The notes: generated by a model not told the origin, from the sequence alone. A stretch of DNA of 64,000 bases from Chitinimonas taiwanensis DSM 18899 (GCF_900119825.1 NZ_FPKR01000008.1:1-64000), one strand, 5' to 3'. Shown: positions 9,151 to 19,096, counted from the stretch's first letter. Numbers and translations are program-made.

Positions 9151-9675
9151 ATGATTCTCGACCGCGTGCCTGCCGGCAAAGATGTGCCCAACGACTTCAA
9201 TGTCGTGATCGAAATCCCGGCCAATGCCGCCCCGATCAAGTACGAGCTGGACAAGGAAACCGGCGCCATGTTCGTGGACCGTTTCATGGGCACCGCCATG
9301 TTCTACCCGTGCAACTACGGCTATGTGCCGCAGACCCTGAGCGAAGATGGCGATCCGGTCGACGTGCTGGTGGTCACCCCCTTCCCGCTCAGCCTGGGCG
9401 TGGTCGTGCGTTGCCGCGCACTGGGCGTACTGAAGATGGAAGACGAGTCGGGCATCGATGCCAAGCTGATCGCCGTGCCGGTGGACAAGCTGTGCCCGAT
9501 GTACAAGGACATCAAGTCCACCGCCGACCTGCCGGCCCTGCTGCTTGAGCAGATCAAGCACTTCTTCGAGCACTACAAGGACCTGGAGAAGGGCAAGTGG
9601 GTCAAGGTGACCGGCTGGGATGGCATCGAAGCCGCTCAGAAGGAACTGGTCGACGGCGTGGCACGCTACAAGTAA
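9151..9675 (+). CDS. ppa: inorganic pyrophosphatase
   Basis: A 174-residue family I soluble pyrophosphatase that hydrolyses PPi to two phosphates, pulling biosynthetic reactions forward. The metal and substrate signature [10 protein letters not shown] is present, with [16 protein letters not shown] near the N-terminus and the expected length. It is monocistronic: a TATAAT sits upstream and a 10-bp hairpin follows the stop. Confidence 0.97.
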   Translation: MILDRVPAGKDVPNDFNVVIEIPANAAPIKYELDKETGAMFVDRFMGTAMFYPCNYGYVPQTLSEDGDPVDVLVVTPFPLSLGVVVRCRALGVLKMEDESGIDAKLIAVPVDKLCPMYKDIKSTADLPALLLEQIKHFFEHYKDLEKGKWVKVTGWDGIEAAQKELVDGVARYK

Positions 9676-9696
9676 TACGCCGCACCGCCTGCCTGC

Positions 9697-9724
9697 AACG
9701 GCCACCCCAGGGTGGCCGTTTGCT
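9697..9724 (+). terminator. hairpin terminator after ppa
   Basis: A perfect 10-bp stem AACGGCCACC/GGTGGCCGTT (9697-9706 and 9711-9720) has a four-base loop. The following T-run is interrupted (TGCTTG), so termination may be partial. Confidence 0.65.
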
Positions 9725-9854
9725 TGTGTGGCGTACGCGCTCCCCGTTCATCTGCGCTGCATGCAGCTCGTCGCAGCAAGTGGCGCCGCAGCGGCGGCCT
9801 CTGGCATAAGCGCCCTGCTCCGCCGGCGATCCCGGCGACTTCTCAGGGGAAATC

Positions 9855-11864
9855 ATGCAGCTCAAACGTCTTGCCTGCGCACTGGCGCTGGCCTTGCCCA
9901 TGGCGGCTTTCGCCGCGCCCAAGTCGGGTATCGAACTCGGCAATTTCAACCCGGCCGTGCGCATTCAGGATGATCTATATGCGGCCGTGAACGGCGGCTG
10001 GGAAGCCCGTACCGAGATTCCGGCCGACCGCACCAGCTGGGGCGCCTTTCATGAGCTGCGCGACCTGTCCGAGCAGCGCGTGCGCGGCCTGATCGAACAG
10101 GCAGCCCAGGAGGACAGCCCCAGCGCACGCCAGATCGCCGCCTTCTACCAGAGCTTCATGGACGAGGCCGCCATCGAACAGGCTGGCAGCCGGCCCTTGC
10201 AGCCGCTGCTGGATGAAATCGCCCGCCTGCGCAGCCCGGCTGATTTGACCGTTGCCATTGGCCGCCTGCAGGCATTGGGCTTGAACCTGCCCGTGCGCCT
10301 GGCGGTATGGGCGGATGCCAAGGATGCCAGCCGCTATCTGCTGCAGCTGCGCCAGGGCGGCCTGGGCCTGCCCGACCGCGATTACTATCTGGAGAAGGAT
10401 GCGCGCTTCGTGGCTGCGCGCGCGGCCTACCGCGACTATCTGCGCGAACTGTTTGCCCTGCAGGGTGTGAGCCCAGCCGCCGCGGCCAAGCGCAGCGATG
10501 CGATTCTGGCCTTGGAAACCAAGCTGGCGCGCCTGCAATGGAGCGCCGTGCAGAACCGCGACCCGGCCAAGACCTATAACAAGCTTAGCCTGGCTGGGCT
10601 GAACAAGCTGAGCAGCAAGATCGACTGGTCGTCCCTGCTGGCCAGTGCCGAGGCCAGCCAGGCCCGCGAGATCAATATCGCCCAACCGAGCTATGTGCAG
10701 GGCATCGCCCAGCTGCTGCACAGCCAGCCGATGGCGGTATGGCGCGATTACCTGCAGCTGCGTGCGCTCGACAACTATGCGCCACTGCTGTCCCAGGCTT
10801 ATGTGAATGCGCATTTCAGCTTCCACGATAAGACCCTGACCGGTGCGAAAGACCTGCGCCCGCGCTGGAAGCGCGGCGTGGAGCAGGTGGAAGCCTATCT
10901 GGGCGAGGCGGTCGGTCAGCAATACGTGGCCAAATACTTCCCGCCCGCCGCCAAGCAGAAGATGGATGAGCTGGTCGGCAATCTGATCAAGGCCTATGCG
11001 CAAAGCATTGATAAGCTGGCCTGGATGAGCCCGGCCACCAAGGCCGCCGCCCAACAGAAGCTGGCCAATTACCGCGTCAAGATCGGCTACCCGAGCAAGT
11101 GGCGCGACTACAGCGCGCTGAGCGTGAAGGCCGACGACCTGGTCGGCAATGTGCAGCGCGGGCGTGCCTTCGAGTATCGCTATGACCTGGCCAAGCTCGG
11201 TCAGCCGATCGACCGCGAGGAGTGGGGCATGACACCACAGACGGTGAATGCCTATTACAACCCGAGCCTGAACGAGATCGTGTTCCCGGCCGCGATCCTG
11301 CAGGCGCCGTTCTTCGACGCCGAGGCGGACGATGCAGTCAATTACGGCGGCATCGGCGCGGTGATCGGGCATGAGATCAGCCATGGTTTCGATGACCAGG
11401 GCAGCCAGTTCGACGGCCAGGGCAATCTGCGCAACTGGTGGCAGGACAGCGACCGCCAGGCCTTTGGCAACCTGACCGAGAAGCTGATCGCCCAGTACGA
11501 GCGCTACCAGCCGGTCACCGGCCGCTTCGTGAATGGCAGGCTGACCTTGGGCGAGAACATCGCCGATCTGTCCGGCTTGCAGATCGCCTACAAGGCCTAT
11601 CAGCTGAGCTTGAACGGTCAGCCCGCGCCCAAGCTCGATGGCTTCAGTGGCGAGCAGCGCTTCTTCATCGGCTTTGCTCAGGTCTGGCGTAACAAGACCC
11701 GCGCCGAGCGTACCCTGCAGCTGCTGACCATCGACCCGCATTCGCCGTCCAGCCTGCGCCCGGTCGGCGCCGCGGTGAATAGCGATGGCTTTATGCAGGC
11801 CTTCGAGGTGCAGGCCGGCGACGGCATGTATAAGCCGGCCGAGGAGCGCATCCGCATCTGGTAA
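9855..11864 (+). CDS. M13 family metallopeptidase (neprilysin/PepO type)
   Basis: A 669-residue secreted zinc endopeptidase. A signal peptide (cleavage likely after AFA, about residue 20) is followed by the M13 N-terminal domain. The catalytic domain has NAYYNPSLNEIVFPA, the zinc motif HEISH (506-510) and ENIAD (567-571), which gives the third zinc ligand. The protein ends RIW, near the usual M13 C-terminal tryptophan. It probably degrades oligopeptides in the periplasm. It starts after AGGGGAAA and is flanked by the ppa hairpin. Confidence 0.95.
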   Translation: MQLKRLACALALALPMAAFAAPKSGIELGNFNPAVRIQDDLYAAVNGGWEARTEIPADRTSWGAFHELRDLSEQRVRGLIEQAAQEDSPSARQIAAFYQSFMDEAAIEQAGSRPLQPLLDEIARLRSPADLTVAIGRLQALGLNLPVRLAVWADAKDASRYLLQLRQGGLGLPDRDYYLEKDARFVAARAAYRDYLRELFALQGVSPAAAAKRSDAILALETKLARLQWSAVQNRDPAKTYNKLSLAGLNKLSSKIDWSSLLASAEASQAREINIAQPSYVQGIAQLLHSQPMAVWRDYLQLRALDNYAPLLSQAYVNAHFSFHDKTLTGAKDLRPRWKRGVEQVEAYLGEAVGQQYVAKYFPPAAKQKMDELVGNLIKAYAQSIDKLAWMSPATKAAAQQKLANYRVKIGYPSKWRDYSALSVKADDLVGNVQRGRAFEYRYDLAKLGQPIDREEWGMTPQTVNAYYNPSLNEIVFPAAILQAPFFDAEADDAVNYGGIGAVIGHEISHGFDDQGSQFDGQGNLRNWWQDSDRQAFGNLTEKLIAQYERYQPVTGRFVNGRLTLGENIADLSGLQIAYKAYQLSLNGQPAPKLDGFSGEQRFFIGFAQVWRNKTRAERTLQLLTIDPHSPSSLRPVGAAVNSDGFMQAFEVQAGDGMYKPAEERIRIW

Positions 11865-11951
11865 GCCCTGCGCAGGGCCGCTGCGCCGCTGTAAAACCGG
11901 CGTAACCGGCCCTGACTAACATGGCGCGCTCGTTCCCTTTCGAGCGCCGCC

Positions 11952-12485
11952 ATGTCCGCCACCCTGTTCCGCAAAACCCCGCTTGGCCATAGCGAGATTG
12001 CCCAGCGCAGCCAGGGCCTGCCTGCGCTGGCGCGCCGGCTGCTGATTCTGGTGGATGGCGCCAAAACGCTGGCACAGCTGAGCGCGCTGAGCGGCGCCGG
12101 CGCACAGACCGACAGCCTGCTGCAGGCACTGCATGCGGATGGCTTTATCGAAGCGATGCAGCCGGGTGGCGCGGCCAGCGCCGCGGTACAGCCTGGCCCA
12201 GTCACCGCGACGATCCCTGCGCCAGCGCCCGCGGCACCGGCGCCGGCACAGCCCGCCATCAGCAACGCGCAACTACAGCTGGTCAAACGCCTGATGCTGG
12301 ACAGCAGCCGTGATTATCTGGGCCTGATGGGGGTAGAGATTCAGGCCCGCATCGAACAGGCCCAGGATGCGCTGGCGCTGCGCAACTGCCTGGCACGCTG
12401 GAGCCTGGCCCTGCGCGAAAGCCGCCAGGGCAGCCAGCTGGCGGCGCCTTATCTGGCCCAGGTGAAGGCGTTGCTGGAGGCCTGA
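11952..12485 (+). CDS. conserved hypothetical protein, two-domain
   Basis: A 177-residue cytoplasmic protein that I cannot assign. The N-terminal 70 residues (FRKTPLGHSEIA, then RRLLILVDGAKTLAQL) look like a small helical or winged-helix domain. A Pro/Ala-rich linker covers about residues 74-102, and the C-terminal 75 residues are predicted helical. The start follows the M13 gene by 87 bases. The stop at 12485 abuts the stop of the convergent binding-protein gene. Confidence 0.75.
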   Translation: MSATLFRKTPLGHSEIAQRSQGLPALARRLLILVDGAKTLAQLSALSGAGAQTDSLLQALHADGFIEAMQPGGAASAAVQPGPVTATIPAPAPAAPAPAQPAISNAQLQLVKRLMLDSSRDYLGLMGVEIQARIEQAQDALALRNCLARWSLALRESRQGSQLAAPYLAQVKALLEA

Positions 12486-12486
12486 G

Positions 12487-13212
12487 CTAATAGCTCGCGT
12501 AGCGCTGTTCAATCAGCGCGTATTGGCCCGATTTGCGCAAGGCCAACAGGCCCAGGTCAAAGCGGTCGCGTTGTTCGGGGTTGCGAAAGCCGACGTGGTA
12601 ATCGGTGGCTGGGAATAGCGCATGCCAGCTCAAAGGCTGGCGGCTATCGACCTGCTTGGCCACCTCGGCGCGGAAGTATTCGATGATGCGCCGATCGCCA
12701 ACAATCACATCCACCCGCCCCGCATACAGCAGACGATTGCGGGTGATCTGTTGCGCTTCCTCGCGGTAGTTGGGGTTGCGCGCGGCCATGGCGCCGAACT
12801 CCGGGCCGAGCAAGAGGCGCGCACGCGGGAAGGCGCTGACCGAATAGCGTCCAAGGTCCTTGATCTCACGGATATCCAGCTGGCGCTTGGCCAGGCTGAC
12901 CGCATAGTTCTGGTAATGGATATAAGCTTGCGAGTAATGCGCGCTGACCCCGCTCTGCGCATTGGTCGTGGCAATCGCATCGATCTGGCCGCTGGCCAGC
13001 ATCAGGTGCAGGCGCTCCATGGGCGCGAAGAAGGGCTCCATCTGCATGCCGGCTTCGCGCGCGGCACTATCGATCAGGTCGAATTCCAGCCCACGCCGCT
13101 CGGCTTCAAAGATATACGGCGGCTTATTGGTGCCTAGCCCCACACGCAGGGTTTCGCCCCAGGCCGTCAGGCTGAGCCAGCACAGGAAAATGCCGTGTAA
13201 AACCGCCCTCAT
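12487..13212 (-). CDS. periplasmic solute-binding protein, family 3
   Basis: A 241-residue protein with a signal peptide (cleaved near TAWG/ETLR) and the family 3 binding-protein fold. Visible are LRVGLGTNKPPYIFE, GLEFDLIDSAAREAGM and ASGQIDAIATTNAQ. Such proteins bind amino acids or opines for ABC import or act as periplasmic sensors. No permease or ATPase is adjacent, so it is an orphan here. The start at 13212 was chosen over 13227 because a G-rich ribosome site precedes it. It lies just downstream of the TonB-like gene. Confidence 0.85.
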   Translation of the reverse strand: MRAVLHGIFLCWLSLTAWGETLRVGLGTNKPPYIFEAERRGLEFDLIDSAAREAGMQMEPFFAPMERLHLMLASGQIDAIATTNAQSGVSAHYSQAYIHYQNYAVSLAKRQLDIREIKDLGRYSVSAFPRARLLLGPEFGAMAARNPNYREEAQQITRNRLLYAGRVDVIVGDRRIIEYFRAEVAKQVDSRQPLSWHALFPATDYHVGFRNPEQRDRFDLGLLALRKSGQYALIEQRYASY

Positions 13213-13237
13213 CCGCGCCCCCGCCATGCATGGCTAT

Positions 13238-13936
13238 CTAATCTGCTTGCTCAGGCTCCGTTGTAGCAGGCAGCGACAGAATACACTCGCCAAAACACAC
13301 TTCGATGCGCTTGAGACTCTTCACGAAGCGCCCCTGGCGCACGGCCGGCTGCCAGCGCGTCTGTTCGAAACTGTGTATGGCCGCCAGATCGAACCAGCCC
13401 GGCGGATCGGCGGCCATCACCCGAATATCGCTGACGATGCCGTACTCATTGATGCGCAGTTCCAGCTCCACGCGCCCACTCTGGATATGACTGGGTAGAT
13501 CAGTCGGCATGGCCGGCTCGATCAAGGTCAGCGGCGCGGCGCGCACATCGAGCTCATTGGCCGGATAGAACACGCTGTCCTCGTCCTGGCCGAACACCGC
13601 CAGCCAATCGGGCCAGCTTGCTTCTTGGTCCGCGGCAGGCGAGGCCAGTTCCGCCACGGCGCCGGTCGGCGCTTGCGTGGGCGGTGTGGACGGAGGGGAT
13701 AGCGGCGGGAGTGGCGGCAGGACTGCTTCACTCGGGCGCGGGCTGGCCAGCGCCAGGGGAGCAAGCTCAGCCGGCGCACTCTGCTGTGATGGGGTATGCA
13801 GCAGGGTGACCGTCATCGGCTGCGCGGCGCCATTGCGGCGCGCGGCGGGCTGATCGGTGAGATACAGCCCGAGCAGGTGCGCGCAGGCAGACAGCAGCAA
13901 GGCCAGGGCGAAGCGGAATGGCAGGCGCCAGCTCAC
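13238..13936 (-). CDS. TonB-family protein
   Basis: A 232-residue protein with one N-terminal membrane segment that includes the TonB-typical Ser/His face (LLLSACAHLLGLYL). A Pro/Ser/Ala-rich spacer (about residues 58-105) leads to a C-terminal TonB-like domain (SGRVELELRINEYGIVSDIRV, then FVKSLKRIEVCFGE). It resembles energy transducers that contact outer-membrane receptors, but no exbB/exbD or receptor gene is nearby. Two cysteines near the C-terminus are unusual and could form a disulfide, which fits the neighbouring dsbC gene. Confidence 0.78.
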   Translation of the reverse strand: MSWRLPFRFALALLLSACAHLLGLYLTDQPAARRNGAAQPMTVTLLHTPSQQSAPAELAPLALASPRPSEAVLPPLPPLSPPSTPPTQAPTGAVAELASPAADQEASWPDWLAVFGQDEDSVFYPANELDVRAAPLTLIEPAMPTDLPSHIQSGRVELELRINEYGIVSDIRVMAADPPGWFDLAAIHSFEQTRWQPAVRQGRFVKSLKRIEVCFGECILSLPATTEPEQAD

Positions 13937-13956
13937 CCCGGGCTGCTCCCGACGGA

Positions 13957-14712
13957 TTACTGCTTGGCAACCGGCTTGGCGGCCGGCTTCTCGTTCAGCT
14001 TGGCGTCGAAGCTTTCCAGGTCAATGGCGCCCGATACCAGCTCACCGCTTTCAAACACCATGGACGGGGTCGCGCTGACATCAAGCTTTTCCGCCAGGGC
14101 AGCCGTATCCGCCAGTGGTGTCGCACACTGAGCCTCGCCCTGCGGCAGCTTGCCATCCAGCATCCAGTCCTTCCAGGCCTTAACCGGATCGGCCGCGCAC
14201 CAGATCAGCGCCGACTTGCGTGCGGCATCCGGGTGCAGCTGGGCCAGCGGCATCAGGAAGGTGTAGACGGTCACATTGTCCAGCTTGGCAATCGTCTCGC
14301 GCTCGAGCTTCTTGCAGAACGGGCAGTCCGGATCGGAGAACACCGCCACCTTGCGCGCACCATTACCGCGCACTTCCTTGATCGCTTTGTCCAGCGGCAG
14401 GCTGGCGAAATCGGTGCGCGACAATTCCTTGATACGGGCCTCGGTCAGGCTGGTACGGGTTGTCAGGTCCACCAAATCACCCACAAAGATGTGGCTGACC
14501 TTGGCATCGGTGTACACCACCTGCTTAGGCGCGAACACCACCTCGTACACCCCCTTGACCGGGGTGGCACGTACGCTGGCCACCGGGCGCTGCGGGAATT
14601 TCTTTTCCACCGCGGCCTTGACCGAGGCGGTGTTGTCGCCGGCCGCATTGGCGCAGGCGGCCAGGGCCAGGCCGATGCTGACAGCGGCGATACGTTTGGC
14701 GATCGGGTTCAT
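13957..14712 (-). CDS. dsbC: DsbC-family thiol:disulfide isomerase
   Basis: A 251-residue periplasmic protein with an N-terminal dimerisation region and a thioredoxin domain carrying the redox pair CPFC at residues 130-133 after VAVFSDPDC. A second cysteine pair (WCAADP and EAQC) matches the structural disulfide of DsbC. The family isomerises wrong disulfides. The N-terminus reads GLALAACANAAG, so cleavage could be by signal peptidase I or, through LAAC at 17-20, by the lipoprotein peptidase. It follows the ubi genes on the same strand. Confidence 0.92.
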   Translation of the reverse strand: MNPIAKRIAAVSIGLALAACANAAGDNTASVKAAVEKKFPQRPVASVRATPVKGVYEVVFAPKQVVYTDAKVSHIFVGDLVDLTTRTSLTEARIKELSRTDFASLPLDKAIKEVRGNGARKVAVFSDPDCPFCKKLERETIAKLDNVTVYTFLMPLAQLHPDAARKSALIWCAADPVKAWKDWMLDGKLPQGEAQCATPLADTAALAEKLDVSATPSMVFESGELVSGAIDLESFDAKLNEKPAAKPVAKQ

Positions 14713-14742
14713 GGTGCGAAGTCCTTGCAGGAGAAAACGGAA

Positions 14743-15897
14743 TTAACGGAATGCCTGCTGCATCAGCAGGCGTTTGAGCGGACCGGCATGGTCCACCAGA
14801 TTCAGGCCCAGATTACGCAGCAGGCCTAGCTTGGGGCGTTGCGGGGAAAACAGTTTCTGCAGGCCATCACAGACGGTCTGCATGCGCAGCACGTCCTCGG
14901 CACGGCTGCGCGCATAGCGAGCCAGCAGCGCCGCATCACCTGGGTCGCGCCCGATAGCCTGGTTCAGGATGTCGGCCAGCACGCTCGCATCACCAAAGCC
15001 CAGGTTCACGCCCTGGCCGGCCAGCGGGTGGATGGTATGGGCAGCATCACCGATCAGGGCTAGGCGTGGTGCCCAGACCCGTTCGGCCCGACCGAGCGCA
15101 AGCGGAAAAACCGCCGCCGGGGTGATCACGTCGAGCGCACCCAGCGCGTGCCCACCGGCCGCGGCCACCTTGGCGGCCAGCTCGGCGGGCGACAAGGCCA
15201 GCAAGGCCTCGGCTTGTGCGTCGTCGGTAGACCAGACGATGGAAATCCGGTTCCCCGGCAGCGGCAGATAGGCAAGGATGCCGTCGGCACGGAACCACTG
15301 ACGCGCGATATCGCCATGCGGGCGTTCACAGTGGAAGTTCGCCACCACACCGCGCTGCTGATAGGGCTGGCGCTGAAAGGCAATGCCGGCCTGCTCGCGC
15401 AGCCAGGATTGCGCGCCATCCGCAGCAACCGCGAGGCGAGCGCGTACGGTCACACCATCTGCCAGCTGCAGGCTGACCGCGTCGCCGGCGAACTGCACGG
15501 ACTGCAGCTGGGCCGGACACAAAATGCTCACCTGGCCAGCCAAGGCCTGCCACAGGCTGGCCTGCAGACTGCGGTTCTCTACGGTAGCGGCCAAGGCATC
15601 GACTGCCAGATCGAGTGCATCGAAGCCCAGCGCACCGCCACCATCGCCGCGTACATCCATCTTGCGTATCCAACCCGGCCGCACGGGCGGCCAGCCGCCG
15701 ATACGGCGCAGAAAGTGCTGGCTACCCGGGCTGATTGCGTAGACGCGATTGTCCCAATCCTGCTCGGCATGGCTGGGCTGCGGGGCGGGGCTGCGCTCAA
15801 GCAACGCCACGCGCCAATGCGGCGCCAGCGCAAGCGCCAAGCTAGCGCCGACCAGGCCGCCGCCAACAATGGCGATATCGAAATCGTGTTCACTCAT
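14743..15897 (-). CDS. UbiH/UbiF/VisC family FAD monooxygenase
   Basis: A 384-residue flavoprotein hydroxylase of ubiquinone synthesis. It has the N-terminal FAD motif IVGGGLVGASLALAL, the DNRVYAIS segment and GDAAHTIHPLAGQGVNLGFGD near residues 280-300. These define the Ubi/COQ6 hydroxylases, which add hydroxyls to the polyprenyl-benzoquinone ring. Which carbon this one acts on (C1, C5 or C6) cannot be read from sequence. Its start overlaps the stop of the next ubi gene (ATGA), forming a tandem pair. Confidence 0.9.
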   Translation of the reverse strand: MSEHDFDIAIVGGGLVGASLALALAPHWRVALLERSPAPQPSHAEQDWDNRVYAISPGSQHFLRRIGGWPPVRPGWIRKMDVRGDGGGALGFDALDLAVDALAATVENRSLQASLWQALAGQVSILCPAQLQSVQFAGDAVSLQLADGVTVRARLAVAADGAQSWLREQAGIAFQRQPYQQRGVVANFHCERPHGDIARQWFRADGILAYLPLPGNRISIVWSTDDAQAEALLALSPAELAAKVAAAGGHALGALDVITPAAVFPLALGRAERVWAPRLALIGDAAHTIHPLAGQGVNLGFGDASVLADILNQAIGRDPGDAALLARYARSRAEDVLRMQTVCDGLQKLFSPQRPKLGLLRNLGLNLVDHAGPLKRLLMQQAFR

Positions 15898-17057
15898 GGC
15901 GTGCCAAACACCATGCGCTGGGCAAAGCCACGCCGCAGCGGTTTGAGGTTGTCCATAGCCAGGAAGCCGAGCGCACGCGCATGGCGTAGTGGTGCTTCCT
16001 CGCGGCCGAACAGGCGGATCAGCCCGTCAGTGAAGCCGACCGTGGCGAGGCTGTCGCGTTTGCGCAAACTCGCGTAGCGCGCCAGCATGGCTGGCTCGCC
16101 GAGCTGGCCAGGGGCGGTGGCGCGTATCACCCGCGCCAGGGCCAGCGCATCGCGCAAGCCGAGATTGAAACCTTGGCCGGCCACCGGGTGCAGGGTCTGT
16201 GCGGCATTGCCGACCACGGCCAGGCGGCGCGCCTGATGGCTACTCGCCCATTTCAGGCGTAGCGGAAAACTGGCGCGCGGACCGACCGCGACCAGGCGAC
16301 CAGCCCGCTCGCCCACACGGTCCTGCAGTTCGCGCAGGAAGTCCGCATCGGACAGATGCAGCGCGTCGAGGTGATCGGACTGCGGCCGGGTCCACACCAC
16401 GGCATAGCCCTCGCCCTTCGGCAGCAGGGCAATCGGCCCATCGCTGGCGAAGCGCTCATAGGCAACGCCGCGTTGCGGCCGGTCGGTCTGGACCTCGGCC
16501 AGGATGGCCGTCTGTTGGTAATCATGTTGATCCTGGCCTATACCGGCCTCGGCCAGCAGCTGGCCGCCTTCGGCCAGCACCACCAGCTTGGCGGTCATCA
16601 GCTCACTCTGCCCCGCCTGGTCGATGCTGACTGCCGCATAGCCATCAAGCGCCTGCAGGCGGGTGGCTTTGCAGCCGGTCAGGTAGTGAAGGTCTGCCCC
16701 GGCCACACCGGACAGGCGCGCGTGCATAGCCTGGGCCAGCGCTGCATAGGGCAGCACATAGCCAAGCGCGGGTAGGCCGAGGTCGGCATCGGCCAGCTTG
16801 ACCCGACCAAACGCGCCCTGCTGCGACACATGCACCTGATGGATGGGCGTGGCAGCAGCAGCCGGCCACACGCCCAGCTCACTCAACGTCTCGGCACTCG
16901 CATGGGCGACGGCCAAGGCGCGCGCATCCTGGCCGGGCGCCTGGCGCGCTTCCAGTACCGCAATGCGCAGGCCGCTCTGTTGCAAGGACAGGGCCAGCGC
17001 GCCGCCCACCGGGCCGCCACCGACGATCAGCACATCGACATGGGCAGGCAGGCTCAT
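15894..17057 (-). CDS. ubiH: 2-octaprenyl-6-methoxyphenol hydroxylase-like
   Basis: A 387-residue FAD monooxygenase paralogous to the preceding protein. It carries [15 protein letters not shown] at the N-terminus and [21 protein letters not shown], whose Asn-Ala-Ala-Gln form is characteristic of Ubi[14 protein letters not shown] replaces the DNR segment. It should hydroxylate the C1 position of the quinone ring. It overlaps nudK upstream and the second hydroxylase downstream by four bases each, so the cluster is tightly coupled. Confidence 0.88.
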   Translation of the reverse strand: MSLPAHVDVLIVGGGPVGGALALSLQQSGLRIAVLEARQAPGQDARALAVAHASAETLSELGVWPAAAATPIHQVHVSQQGAFGRVKLADADLGLPALGYVLPYAALAQAMHARLSGVAGADLHYLTGCKATRLQALDGYAAVSIDQAGQSELMTAKLVVLAEGGQLLAEAGIGQDQHDYQQTAILAEVQTDRPQRGVAYERFASDGPIALLPKGEGYAVVWTRPQSDHLDALHLSDADFLRELQDRVGERAGRLVAVGPRASFPLRLKWASSHQARRLAVVGNAAQTLHPVAGQGFNLGLRDALALARVIRATAPGQLGEPAMLARYASLRKRDSLATVGFTDGLIRLFGREEAPLRHARALGFLAMDNLKPLRRGFAQRMVFGTP

Positions 17058-17641
17058 GCGGGCATCTCCAATAAGGCGTTCAGCTGTGCGTATTGCAGCA
17101 GCATGATGGTCTTGGCATCGCGGATCTCGCCCTTGCGCACGCTTTCCAGCGCGGCGGCGAAGGGCATTTCCAGCACCTCGATGTCCTCGCCCTCGTGCGC
17201 GAGCCCACCGCCCTCGCCTTCGCGCGCCGCTGGGTCGTATTCGGCCACGAAGAGATGCAGCACCTCGGTCACCGCGCCGGGCGACATATAGGCTTCGAAC
17301 ACCTTACGCACCGCGCCGACCTGGTAGCCGGTTTCCTCGATCGCTTCGCGGCGTATGCAGTCTTCCGGTGCATCGTCGTCCAAGAGGCCCGCACAGGCCT
17401 CGATCAGCAGGCCGTCCGGGTTGCCGTTCAGATAGGTGGGCAGGCGGAACTGGCGGGTCAGCACCACGCTTTGGCGCGCGCGGTTGTAGAGCAGCACGGC
17501 CGCGCCATTGCCGCGGTCGTACACCTCGCGCGTCTGGGTGACCACCTGGCCATCGCGCTGCTGGCGCCGATAGGTGTGCTTGTGCAAGTGGTACCAGTTA
17601 TCCGACAGCAACTGGCTATCCAGCAGTTCGAGCGCTTGCAT
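17054..17641 (-). CDS. nudK: GDP-mannose pyrophosphatase NudK-like Nudix hydrolase
   Basis: A 195-residue Nudix protein. The box [20 protein letters not shown], then TGYQVG, and the following [17 protein letters not shown] and [10 protein letters not shown] segments match NudK rather than ADP-ribose hydrolases, as far as I can recall the family. It hydrolyses nucleotide sugars such as GDP-mannose. It sits between pepP and ubiH, within a block that is usually pepP-ubiH-ubiI, and overlaps ubiH by four bases. Confidence 0.88.
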   Translation of the reverse strand: MQALELLDSQLLSDNWYHLHKHTYRRQQRDGQVVTQTREVYDRGNGAAVLLYNRARQSVVLTRQFRLPTYLNGNPDGLLIEACAGLLDDDAPEDCIRREAIEETGYQVGAVRKVFEAYMSPGAVTEVLHLFVAEYDPAAREGEGGGLAHEGEDIEVLEMPFAAALESVRKGEIRDAKTIMLLQYAQLNALLEMPA

Positions 17642-17649
17642 GCTAGTCC

Positions 17650-18978
17650 CTAGCGCGCCATGGTGGCTTCGATCTCGGCCACGGTTTTCGGCGTCAGCGC
17701 CGTGAAGTTCTCATGGCCTTCGGCCGTGACCAGCAGATCGTCCTCGATACGCACGCCGATGTGCAGGAAGTGCTCGGGCACTTCGACATAGCTGGCGGGC
17801 GAATCGGCCAGCAGCGGGCGGAAGTAGAGACCGGGTTCCACGGTCAGCACCATGCCGGCCTCCAGCGGGCGGGTCTGGCCGGCAATCTTGTAGCGGCCGG
17901 CATCGTGCACATCCAGGCCCAGCCAGTGGCCGGTGCCATGCATATAGAACTGCTTATAGGCCTCCTGCTCGATCAGCCCATCCACCGTGCCCTGCAGGAT
18001 ATTCAGATCGACCAGACCCTGAGTCAGCGTGCGCACCGAGGCATCGTGGTAGGCAAGGCGCGGCACGCCCGGGCGCACCTGCTCAAAACTCGCCACCATG
18101 GCCGCCAGCACCAGCTGGTAGATATCCTTCTGCGGCCCGCTGAACTTGCCCGAGACCGGGAAGGTACGGGTGATATCGGCCGCGTAACCGTGCAGCTCGC
18201 AACCGGCATCGATCAGCAGCAGCTGACCGTCCTGCAGGCGGCAATTGTTCTCGTGGTAGTGCAGGCAGGTGGCATTCGACCCGCCGGCCACGATGGAGCC
18301 ATAGGCGGGCGAGCGTGCGCCCTGCTGCATGAAGTGGTAGAGCAGCTCGGCTTCCACCTGGTACTCGAACTGGCCGGCGCGCGTGCTGCGCATGGCGCGG
18401 ATATGCGCCTCGCTGGAAATGCGCCCCGCCTCGCGCATCAGGGCAATCTCGCTCTCGTCCTTGAACAGGCGCAGCTCGTCGATGGCCGGGCGCACATCGA
18501 GGAAGCGGTTTGGCGTCTCCACCGCCTCGCGCACCTTGCCGGCTGCCTGGCGCGCCAGCTTGAACAGGCGCGCATCCCAGGCGGCATCTGCACCTACCGG
18601 GAAGTGCAGCTGCGCATTACCAGCCATCAGCTCGAGCAGCTTGCCGTCCAGCTGTTCAATCGAGTAGGCCTCATCCAAGCCGAACACCTCGCGCGCCGCC
18701 TCCGGGCCATACAGAAAGCCTTCCCAGATTTCGCGCAGCTCGTTCTTGGGCTGGCAGAACAGCATGGACTTGGGCTGGCTGCCCAGCTGCATGACCAGCA
18801 CCGCTTCCGGCTCGTGAAAACCGGTCATGTAGTAGAAGCTGGAGTCGAAGCGGAAGGGGAAATCATTGTCGTTATTGCGATTCTGCACCCGGGCGGTGGG
18901 CAGGATCAGCAGGCCGCTCTGCAGCTGCTGGTTCAGCGCGGCACGGCGGGCCTGGTGGCGTTCAACATGGATATGCAT
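17650..18978 (-). CDS. pepP: Xaa-Pro aminopeptidase P
   Basis: A 442-residue M24B metallopeptidase that removes N-terminal residues before proline. The N-terminal domain has [20 protein letters not shown]. The pita-bread catalytic domain carries metal ligands in [19 protein letters not shown] (Asp pair), [13 protein letters not shown] (His), LTVEPGLY (Glu) and IEDDLLVT (Glu). The ATG at 18978 was preferred to an upstream GTG at 19017 because it aligns with E. coli PepP and a TATAAT lies right at the GTG. It heads the pepP-nudK-ubiH-ubi-dsbC run. Confidence 0.94.
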   Translation of the reverse strand: MHIHVERHQARRAALNQQLQSGLLILPTARVQNRNNDNDFPFRFDSSFYYMTGFHEPEAVLVMQLGSQPKSMLFCQPKNELREIWEGFLYGPEAAREVFGLDEAYSIEQLDGKLLELMAGNAQLHFPVGADAAWDARLFKLARQAAGKVREAVETPNRFLDVRPAIDELRLFKDESEIALMREAGRISSEAHIRAMRSTRAGQFEYQVEAELLYHFMQQGARSPAYGSIVAGGSNATCLHYHENNCRLQDGQLLLIDAGCELHGYAADITRTFPVSGKFSGPQKDIYQLVLAAMVASFEQVRPGVPRLAYHDASVRTLTQGLVDLNILQGTVDGLIEQEAYKQFYMHGTGHWLGLDVHDAGRYKIAGQTRPLEAGMVLTVEPGLYFRPLLADSPASYVEVPEHFLHIGVRIEDDLLVTAEGHENFTALTPKTVAEIEATMAR

Positions 18979-19026
18979 GGTCAGCAGTTCACGATGGGTT
19001 GGCGCGGGTAGGCGCACAGACTGGCG

Positions 19027-19032
19027 ATTATA
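19027..19032 (-). promoter_or_regulatory. candidate pepP promoter -10
   Basis: TATAAT on the minus strand lies 48 bases upstream of the chosen pepP start. No clear -35 is visible at 16-18 bases, so this is tentative. It argues against the upstream GTG start. Confidence 0.35.
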
Positions 19033-19096
19033 GCCGCTTCATGCCGGAGGCATGTTTGCTGCGACGGGAGCGGGCCAGCACGGGATGAGCGGTGCC

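Noticed and set aside
9975-11741. 588-codon open frame antisense to the M13 peptidase
   Set aside because: The sense strand has HEISH and ENIAD in the right order; the antisense translation has no motif.
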